The position numbers and the translations under genes were made by a program. From Podila epigama (taxonomy: Eukaryota > Mortierellomycota > Mortierellomycetes > Mortierellales > Mortierellaceae), in contig JAAAVE010000119.1 of assembly GCA_015679605.1 (NCBI GenBank), positions 440-31,945 of the forward strand: DNA of 31,506 bases, written 5' to 3'. A model generated the notes under the pieces. That model saw only the letters and a list, made by a program, of their open reading frames with translations, did no database searches and was not told the DNA's origin. Shown piece after piece: positions 10,162 to 18,363 of the stretch (positions are counted from its first letter, which is position 1; each line of letters begins with the position of its first letter).

Positions 10162-10490
10162 AGACCACCCCCCCAGTCTTTGTTTGAAAAAAGGCGTCTC
10201 CCAAAAAGAGAATAGACTAAATCCGGAATGCGTACACCAAATCTCATCGATCTACTAATTTGGTTCAAGATGCAATAAACAAAACCATGGAGAAGAATGT
10301 CTTTCTTTTGTTGTGTTTAGTAATTGGGTAGTTTCATGCGCATGATCTTGTTCTCTGCCTTGGTAACAATGAAGCTCTTTGAGAGGCCGCTTGAAGATTA
10401 AAACTGGCATCGTTGTCTCTACTCAAGAGAGCAGTCATCGGATTAGGTTACACGGATTACTAACATGTGGCGAGCGGCGCTTTTTTTTAA
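10162..10490. repeat. Tandem duplicated block, copy 2 (3' region of gene 2 and promoter of gene 3)
   Basis: Partner of 9445-9720. Relative to copy 1 it carries small insertions, for example GTTGTCTCTACT between ACTGGCATC and CAAGAGAGC, and is followed by long T runs (10483-10509) absent from copy 1. These push the TATA element further from the conserved block. Confidence 0.85.
10274..10279 (+). terminator. Polyadenylation signal AATAAA, peptide gene 2
   Basis: AATAAA lies 113 bp after the stop, in the same TGCAATAAACAAAACC context as gene 1. Confidence 0.5.
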
Positions 10491-10558
10491 CGTTTTTTTT
10501 TTTTTTTTTATGTCCAGTGATTGAACAAATCTAGATGAGAATGGACGTGTGCATCTCA

Positions 10559-10566
10559 TATAAAAA
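10559..10566 (+). promoter_or_regulatory. TATA box, peptide gene 3
   Basis: TATAAAAA lies 104 bp before the ATG at 10663. It follows a T-rich insertion that separates it from the duplicated promoter block. Confidence 0.55.
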
Positions 10567-10662
10567 CACTGGACACACTCGTTCAATGCGAAAGAGGACA
10601 AAACTTACTCCTTCCCCCGAAAAAAAGCAAACTTCACTCCTCCATTCACCATCATCATCATC

Positions 10663-11034
10663 ATGAAGTACAATATTGCCATTGTTCTTGCTACTGTCGC
10701 TACTCTCTTGTCGGTGTCAGCTGCTCCTACTGGACACGCAGAAGAAGGTAATCCCTCGTAGTAGAAAAGAAACAGAGCATTGCAAAGAACATTTACACGG
10801 CACCGTGGCTTTCCATTATCACACGAAAAAATATTCAACCTGGTTCTGTTCAACATTTTTGATCTATACATGTTTATAGCCCAGTCGCTCACCGGCCGTC
10901 GCGAATGCTGCAGACGGCCGCGTCAAGGAGAATGGTGCGGCTATCAAGGCTGCTGCCTCTGGCAGGAATGTGTAGCATACGGCGGCAATGCGCAATGTGG
11001 CTATCCTGGTTGCTGCGCAAGATACAATTGCTAA
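10663..11034 (+). CDS. Secreted cysteine-rich prepropeptide 3
   Basis: Exons 10663-10747 and 10880-11034, phase-1 intron of 132 nt ending GTTTATAG; 79 residues. The signal peptide (1-20) is nearly the same as in gene 2, with the pro-piece again ending in Glu-Glu. TGRR at 33-36 is the dibasic site. The mature peptide (37-79) keeps all ten Cys with identical spacing, the RRPRQGEW loop and GCCLWQEC (Gln where genes 1 and 2 have Arg). Its 3' flank does not resemble the block after genes 1 and 2, so the duplicated unit ended here or was replaced. Function unknown; closest paralogue is gene 2. Confidence 0.85.
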
Positions 11035-11652
11035 GCCTAATCGTAAAGACGAGTCCATCCATTATAGCCCCTACTGTATACTGCACTCTCCAAGAGGCTA
11101 AAACTTGTGCTTCGAAGAAAACAATCAAGAACAAGGTTTTGGATTGACTAGGCGGAAAAAAATATAAACATGCTCCAAGATTTTTTTCTTTTTGTTCTAC
11201 ACACATTGTACATATGCAGAGTAAGGAAGAGTGAAAAAGAAAGTGTTTTTGCATTATTAAGAAACCTCATATAAATTTTGGAAAGGTGCGCAAATGTTGC
11301 ATTATCCGCATAATCACACAGAGTGAGGAACAAACACAAAACAAAAAGTACAGAGAGAGGAAGGTTACCTTCGCAAACAAATAGCGCAGACAACGGTCGG
11401 TGACGCGAATGCACATCATTGACTATCGTCCATCGGTCATTTTACTGTTGTTAAAATCGGTAGAGATTGAGTTTGCAATTGATAACCTGTCGGTCAGTGC
11501 GCAAGATAGGAATGTCTAGACTCGGGAGGAGCTACTGCGGTGCCCTAAGGTGTGATGGATGTGGGACTTGCATGGTGTAGCTTTTGGTATAGCTACGATG
11601 GATGCGCAGCTTATAGCCATGGAAGGTGAGAAGAAAAGTCGATTAAAAAAAA
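11035..11652. other. Intergenic between peptide genes 3 and 4
   Basis: No gene supported. The sequence is AT-rich and not visibly related to the duplicated blocks. I looked for a decayed peptide exon (GCCLW-type motif in any frame) and saw none. Confidence 0.55.
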
Positions 11653-11660
11653 TATAAAAA
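11653..11660 (+). promoter_or_regulatory. TATA box, peptide gene 4
   Basis: TATAAAAA lies 120 bp before the ATG at 11773. The surrounding promoter does not match the block shared by genes 2 and 3. Confidence 0.5.
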
Positions 11661-11772
11661 GGTGTCCAAGTAGTATGTCCAGCGCTTAAAAAAATACAAA
11701 AATACAATAAAATTAGCCTTCCATTACATCTTTCACATCCATTTCAATATCAAACCCTTACTCTATTTCAAG

Positions 11773-11940
11773 ATGAAGTTCAACGTCGCATTTCTCCTTG
11801 CCTCTGCCTCTGTCCTCCTCGCTGTTTCGGCCGCCCCAACCGAAGTGGGTTTTGCCCCTGCCGAAGCTGTTGGCGAAGAAGGTAAGGATGTGTCATGTCT
11901 ACATGTCCTAATGTTTTGTGCGGGTGCCGCATAGAATTTG

Positions 11941-11971
<31 letters not shown>

Positions 11972-12171
11972 ATCTCGTTACTCGCACCTTCTTCATTTGT
12001 GATGGGTGACTAGTCCAGCATCTTGGTGAACGTCGCATCTGCTGCAAGAGGGCCAAGCCCCGCGATTACTGTGGCCCTAGTGGGTGCTGCCTCTGGCAGG
12101 AATGCATTGTGCGTGGTGGTCCAGCCCAATGCGGCTACGTAGGATGCTGCTTCAAGTGGAACTGCTACTAA
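11773..12171 (+). CDS. Secreted cysteine-rich prepropeptide 4
   Basis: Exons 11773-11881 and 12014-12171, phase-1 intron of 132 nt containing a (TC)n run at about 11945-11972; 88 residues. Signal peptide 1-20 ends at AVSA. The pro-piece is longer than in genes 2 and 3 by eight residues but again ends Glu-Glu. GERR at 41-44 is the dibasic site. The mature peptide (45-88, 44 residues) keeps the ten Cys and their spacing and GCCLWQEC, but has a different first loop (KRAKPRDY), Trp for Tyr before the final Asn-Cys, and an extra C-terminal Tyr. It is the most basic member by simple count. It looks like an older paralogue with independent flanks. Function unknown. Confidence 0.85.
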
Positions 12172-12237
12172 ATTAAACACAGTTGACACGCGTTTTACGT
12201 ACATTTTAACATCAAAATAATACGTACATGAACAGCA

Positions 12238-12243
12238 AATAAA
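12238..12243 (+). terminator. Polyadenylation signal AATAAA, peptide gene 4
   Basis: AATAAA lies 67 bp after the stop codon of gene 4, in an AT-rich stretch. Confidence 0.4.
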
Positions 12244-12321
12244 TTATTTGCATTACGCTGTGATACAAAGAGAAGTGGGGAGTTGAAAACGCAGTGACAA
12301 CGGTGGGTGAAATGGTTATCC

Positions 12322-12467
12322 ATGGAGGAAGAAGAAAGGAAAGAAGAAGAAGAAGAAGGAATAAAAGAAAAAGAAGAAAGAGCAGAATAAGAAGAAGAAG
12401 CGGAAAAAGCAGACGAAGGAGAAGAAATATGACAAGAAAGAGAAAGAAGAGACTGAAAAAAAAAGGT
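12322..12467. repeat. Polypurine tract (GAA-rich)
   Basis: About 145 bp in which the plus strand is almost entirely A and G, with runs of GAA. It separates the peptide array from the EH-domain gene. Reading frames across it (Arg/Lys/Glu-rich on plus, Ser/Phe/Leu-rich on minus) are composition artefacts. Confidence 0.8.
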
Positions 12468-12587
12468 CTGGCGATTGAATGCCATGCCAATGGACATTTT
12501 GTGTTCTTTTTTTCTTTTTCTGACGACACAACAGCCCATTCGCTCTTTCTTCTTTTTTCTCACTTTTCCCAGTCGCGCATCCTTTCG

Positions 12588-12771
12588 TCGACTCACATTC
12601 TCAACACCTTCACTCGCGTTTTCACACCTTCACATCCTCACATCTCACACATCTCTCACATCTCACATTCACCCTCACATTCTCATTCTCATTCCCGCCC
12701 ATCTCACATCTCACATCTCACATCTCTCACATCTCTCACATTTCTCATATTTCTCACATTTCACGCCTCAC
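12588..12771 (+). repeat. CTCACATCT-type pyrimidine-rich leader of the EH-domain gene
   Basis: Irregular tandem CTCACATCT, TCTCACATT and TCTCATTC units run up to the ATG at 12772. Position and composition suggest a transcribed leader or core promoter; comparable leaders precede the genes at 18364 and 22135. Confidence 0.6.
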
Positions 12772-15700
12772 ATGGCCTCATTCGGGAGCCCCATCACCAG
12801 GGACGGGCCAGGCACTGTCCGTCGCCGAGGTACCATTGGCTTCCTTTTTTCACCCTCTTCCCTTGTTATTATTGTCAGACAATGCGTCAATGCACAGCTT
12901 TAGTGCGATTGTTGGACGACAGACTCCCCCCACTGACTCTTACATGATGCAATCACTACCTAGACATCATTCTCTCTGCACGCGAAAAGCAGGTCTATGG
13001 TCAGCTTTGGGCTGCCGCCGACAAGGATAACAGTGGTTTCATCACAGGCGCAGATGCTGTGCCTTTCTTTGCCAAGAGCGGACTATCTCCCTCGGTCCTG
13101 AGCCAGGTAATAAAGCTAACCTCACACTAAGAAACGATACATGGATGTACACAAGCGCTTTGAACTTGCCTCAGCACATGTGTCGAGCATCCTTCGCTCA
13201 CAGCTTGTCTTTGAAATGAGAATCATAAGGAACCAGTATTGTTGACATGCAGACTCGCAAATGGTGCCAATAGCAGGATGTGTGTTCAAAAAATGACCAG
13301 ATTGACCAGACATCATATCACAACCATTCACCCAAAAANNNNNNNNNNTCTCCTCGTTTCGGTCAGCAATGGGGTCAAAGGATATAATTAGCTACCTTAC
13401 CTTCAACCAAACCATGGAGCTCCTTCATCGTCACAACTAACTTCTATATCTTCCCGGTTTCCTCTAGATTTGGGTCCTTGCCGACACCGACAACAAAGGA
13501 GTTCTTGGTCAGCAAGGATTCAGTATTGCGGTCAAGCTTATTGCACATGCCCAGAATGGAAAGGCACCAAGTGCTGCTTTGATCAACATAGGTAACTACA
13601 CCACTACAGTGTTCGATTAGGTGCTCTTGCGCCTAATTCTTTCACCTTCTTCTGCTCTCAACAGTGCCAGTCAAGATAAACCAAACATCAGTCTGTCTCT
13701 TGTATCCGTCTGTGTCCCTCTTGAGCCTGACCACTGGGAGAGTGAGGAGCGATTTCATTTTCTTTATTTTGTTCTGACTTTTTCATGTCCATCGACTATT
13801 AGACGCACCTCTTCCTCACTTTGAGGGCATCACCCCTGCCAAGACGGGCGACTCGTCCACGGCACCTTCATTGGCAACAGGAGCGGAGCCCATCGTGACC
13901 AACGAAGACAGAGCAAAGTATGGTGCCATGTTTCTCTCTTGTGGACCCGTCAACGGACTCTTGGATGGCGACAAGGCGCGTGAGGTATTCCTAAAGTCTA
14001 AATTGCCCGTGGAAAAGCTCAGTCAGATTTGGTAAGGACCCTTTTTGTATTCTTCTTCTTTTTTCCTTGGACACCATTTATATACTCTCTTTAGTCTTGG
14101 GCCTTTCGTTAATGTTTGATATTTGCTGGATATTATAGGAATCTGGCTGATACAAAGGAGCGAGGATCGCTGGATATTACCGATTTCACTATCGCCATGT
14201 ACTACATTCAACATACCATGGATAACTCCATCTCCACACTTCCCGCCACCTTGCCACCCTCCGTTCTCAAAGCCTGCACTGGACCCAATGCCAACTCAAG
14301 CATATTAGCATCTCCCGTCATGACTGCCCAGACACTGTCGCGGCAAATGACTGGCAATAATATTAACATCCATAATCCAGTGGTGGCAAGGCAGCTGACG
14401 GGTTCGATGAGTATGAACTCTAGCCCATTAGCAAAGCAACACACCGGAGTATCGAACCAGTTTGGAGCCTTGTCTGCATCAACCGACATTCCATGGGAAA
14501 TCACTCCAGAAGAAAAGGCAAAGTTTGATCGATTCTTTGATCAACTGGATCCTAATGGCACCGGGGTTGTTGGAGGTGAGTTTTGACCTTTTACTTTTAG
14601 CTTTTTTTTTTCTCATGGTTGCAGCTACATGAGTTTTGGATTACTTGACAGACATTTGGTATACTATCTATACAAATATGCAGGCGAAGAAGCTAGCCGT
14701 TTCTTTATGAACTCGAGGTTGCCCGAGCCTGTTTTGGCGCAGATTTGGGACTTGTCCGATATTACTGGATCGGGTAGTCTGTCCAAGGACGAGTTTGCTG
14801 TCGCCATGTTGCTCATCAACAGGAAGAACGCATCGAATGCCCCCATCCCAAAGACCCTCCCACTCTCTTTGATTCCGCCATCTCTTCGTGGCCGTAGCAC
14901 GGGATTGTCTTTTAATCAGCAAGAGCCTGTTCGCAGTATGTTTTCCCTGTTGTATCAATTTCATTCTACGCCTCTGTACATTATTTATACACTGTATCTT
15001 CTCTCAAAAGAAACAGACACTCATATTATTATTTTTTTTTGGTTTCCTTGTAATGACCTTTAGGCGCTACTATGCCGTCTGTTTCTCAGCAGTATCGACG
15101 CCAGTCCTTTGACCTTTTGGGTGATGGACCTGTAAGTTCGAGTGTTGGTGGCATCAGTGGTTCAACGCATGGGGGTGACAACGACTTGATTGGTGCAGAG
15201 GACTTGACGAGCAAGATCACTTCCGAGACTGGCGAGCTGGCCTCGATGCAGAATCAGATAAACAACTTGAGCAAGGTGACCGGCGACTTGCAGGCCAAGC
15301 GTGCCGTGTTGGAGAAGAATCTTTCGGCACTCTCAGCTCAAAAGCAGGACTTTAGTATTCGATTGAACCAGATTAAGACCTTGCACGAGAATGAGACAAA
15401 GACGATCAAAGATCTGGAGAACGCGCTCAGCACTATCCAACCCCAGTTAATCAAGCTGCGAGAGGAGCTTGTTGTTTCAGAGCGCGAGTTGGCCATTGCA
15501 CGGAAGAACAAGGATGACTTTTTGCTCACGTTGGCCCGGGATCAAGAGGAGAACAACCAAATCAAGATCCGTCTTCGCCAAAACAACGAAGAAACCATTC
15601 GGTTGAGGGAGGAGCTCGAGGCCAAGAAGAAGGACACGGGTCGTCAAAAGGGGCTTTTGGAGATTGCGCGCCGTCAGATGGCGGCCAGTGATGCTGACAA

Positions 15701-17771
15701 GCAAAAGCTTGTCAATGAGATTGAGCAAGAAGCTGCCAAGGCAGCACAGATGGCCCAGGAGATCCAGGCTCTCTCGTCCGCATCTGCACCCTTCTCCGAT
15801 GTCTCGTCGTCATCCATTTTGTCTGCTCCAGCAGCGCCCATGACAGCCTCTGGCCCTCCTCCTCCACCTGCCCCTCGTGGATCGCGCAAGGAGCCACCAC
15901 CCCCTCCAGCTAGTCGTGGAAGCAACAATTCGACCCCTATCTCTCCTTTTGCCTCTCGTGTTTCGCCTGAGGCTGAAGAAGCCTTTGGCATTCCTCCGGC
16001 ATTGCGCTCCCCTACTGGAAGCTTCCACAGCGTGACTTCGCCTCGCATGATGGCGGCAGCTGCCACAGCAACCACGCCTGGAGCCTTGAGCCGCCAGTCT
16101 ACTGGTTCGACTCCGTTTGACATAATTTCTAGAGAGCATACAGGGTCCACACCATTCGAGCCTATTGCTCACCAGGGTACTGGATCGTCCTCTGCATTTG
16201 AGACCATTCCTCGACAATCGACCGGAATGAGCGCCAAAGCACCTTCGGTCCATAGTGTGAGCGAGAGTGTGAACAGCAACAGCAACAACAACAACATCAC
16301 CAATGCCTTTTTGAATGCCCCTAACTCTGTGGCTGCTGCTGGAGGTCAAGATGCTCTTTGGTCCCCATTGACACATGCAGCCCATGCAGCTCAGGTGGGT
16401 CAGCCAGAGGTGACCATGTCGCCAGAGCCAGAGAGTATCCCTGCACCAGCATTGGCTGCAGCTCTGGAAGTGCCCACGTCCAATTCATCCCTAGCGTCCC
16501 AAGACCCATTCGGATCGATGGCCTTCCCTGCTATGGACACACCTCCAGTGACCAAAATGGATTTCGACGCTGCGTTCAGCAACTTTTCAGTGTCGAAACC
16601 TTCATCGCAGAGCAAGTTGGATTCGGTCAAGTCTGCTGAAGACTTTGCGCAAGCGTTCCCTGACATTGATGCGGTAACAGGATCGGACGACACAAAGTCA
16701 AAGCGCGTGAGTGCATTCGGCTTTGACGATGACTTTAGTGCGAGCTCGCCCTTTGGCCAGACGTTGTCGACGAGCAAGGAGGACGACGAGTTCCCACCTA
16801 TTGTCGAGTTGAACAATCCGGATGAAGATTCGTCCGATGACTCTGACGATGAGAATGAAGATGCGTTTGTACAGGCCAAGAGTTCTATTCCCTCTCCAGA
16901 GCCTACGGTGGATGGACCCTCGGTCAAGGCCACAGTACCTGAGGCGCAATCGTCGTCCACATTGACGTCAAGCTTTGAACCTGCAGTTGCTGCTGGTGAG
17001 ACCTCGTCATCAACGTCGGCACCCGCACCTGCACCTTCAGTTGCACCTGCGGCGTCGGCTACACCTGTCGAACCAAGTGTGACAGGGTCGTCCACGACTA
17101 AGAAGTTGACAGCGGCAGATTTCAGCGAGTTTGAGACGTCGTTTGGAGGCGGTGATGATTTTGACTCTGCGTTTAATGGAGTCGAGTTGACAGCCCCTAA
17201 AGTGAGCAACAAGATTGCAGGGTTTGATGATGGATTTGACTTTAATGCATCCTTTGACGACGCGTTTGGTGCTTCAAGCAGTAAGCCTGCGGCACCAGTC
17301 TCGGGAACCAATACGAGTGGCGGTGGTGGCCAATCCTTTGGGGCCACCTTTTCGTCTCCGTTTGGGGATGATGGGTTTGGCAACATGTCGTTCCAAGGTG
17401 CAGGAGGCTCGTCGAGCAAGCCTGGGATTGATCTGGATGAGGCCTTTGGTGGATTAGGTGGTGGTAGTGCACAGCCAAGTGGAGGAAAGCAAGCTGGAGG
17501 TGGAGGTGGATTTGGCAATGCGTTTGGTGATTTTGAGCAGCAGTTCACGGCCCAGACTACACCAGCGGCTGCGACGCGTCCAGTTCCAGCAGCGCCTTTG
17601 CCTACGGCGGCGGCGGCACCCGTGGATGGCCTGCCAACCCCAGTGGATCTACCTGGGGTAGAAGAGCTGATGAATATGGGATTTACGCGCCAGCAGTCGA
17701 ATGATGCACTGTCGCGATATGATACCGTGGAGCGAGCGGCCAACTTTTTGCTGGAAGGAGGAGGACAGTGA
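12772..17771 (+). CDS. EDE1: Ede1/Eps15-like endocytic scaffold with three EH domains and a UBA domain
   Basis: Seven exons: 12772-12829, 12964-13106, 13468-13591, 13803-14031, 14139-14575, 14684-14935, 15064-17771; all phases agree; 1316 residues. EH1 about 24-105 (QVYGQLWAAADKDNSG), EH2 about 143-230 (EVFLKSKLPVEKLSQIWNLAD), EH3 about 306-402 (RFFMNSRLPEPVLAQIWDLSD). A coiled coil spans about 459-652, then a Pro-rich segment. A long acidic tail has repeated Asp/Phe motifs (DDFDSAF, FDDGFDF) and one DPF. The C-terminal 42 residues are a UBA domain (LMNMGFTRQQSNDAL). This is the layout of yeast Ede1, an early clathrin-endocytosis scaffold binding NPF adaptors, ubiquitin and phospholipid-bound partners. 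Six [LIV]xxQxTG sites suggest Ark/Prk-type kinase control. Intron 2 contains a run of ten N. The first exon is short and its ATG is the least certain part. Confidence 0.9.
13339..13348. other. Assembly gap (10 N)
   Basis: Ten N inside intron 2 of the EH-domain gene. The exons on each side join in frame into one EH domain, so the flanking contigs are correctly ordered; the true intron length is unknown. Confidence 0.98.
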
Positions 17772-18363
17772 AGAAGAGAGGAACACAAGGAAGGTGACAA
17801 GACAATACCTGACGACGATGACAATGATGATGATGATGATTTATGATGAAATATATATCCCAAAAGATTGACGAGAGAAAGAGAAAGAGAAGAGAAAGAG
17901 AAGAGAAAGAGAGAAAGAGAGAGACTATTGTCTTTACTTTCTTTTTTGTCAACAAAAAAGATATTTGAACGACCCCCAACCACACACACTCCACACTCAC
18001 ACTCACACCACACAGACACAGACACACACACACACCAAACAAACAAACAAAAAAAGTGCCAATTGTTCCAGTAAAAAGCAAATCAAAGCAAAGCAAATCG
18101 CAATTGCTACATACTCAAGCAAATCTAATCGTAGCACGTTCATCACAGGCAAGGTTCACACAGCCGACCGAGGCTTTGACTTGAGGTTTTTTTCTTTCTT
18201 CTTCTTCCACATCATCATCATCATCTCCATCATCTCCATCTCTCTCTACTACACTTCTAGACGCACACACACACACAAATACACATCAAACTCTTTACCC
18301 ATTCGTACATCCATTTTATACATCCATATACACACATAATACAGTAACCATCTGCAACCACTC
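17772..18363. other. Intergenic with polypurine and CA-rich tracts
   Basis: 3' flank of the EH-domain gene and leader of the TM9 gene. It holds a GATGAT run (about 17816-17845), a GAGAAA polypurine tract (about 17870-17924), CACACA/CAGACA stretches (17980-18036) and a CA/CT-rich leader up to the ATG at 18364. No gene is supported. Confidence 0.6.

Noticed and set aside
9281-12171. Chitin-binding (hevein) domain or hydrophobin assignment for the cysteine-rich peptides
   Set aside because: Hydrophobins have eight Cys with a different order and long hydrophobic loops; hevein spacing and its Ser-aromatic chitin site are absent.
12195-12596. Ser/Phe/Leu-rich frames on the minus strand and Arg/Lys-rich frames on the plus strand
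   Set aside because: Composition artefacts of the polypurine tract; no start context, splice sites or family signal.
16400-18046. 548-residue minus-strand open frame
   Set aside because: Antisense of the EH-domain gene's last exon; Ser/Pro/Asn composition is the mirror of its Ser/Ala/Asp-rich coding strand, with no domain.
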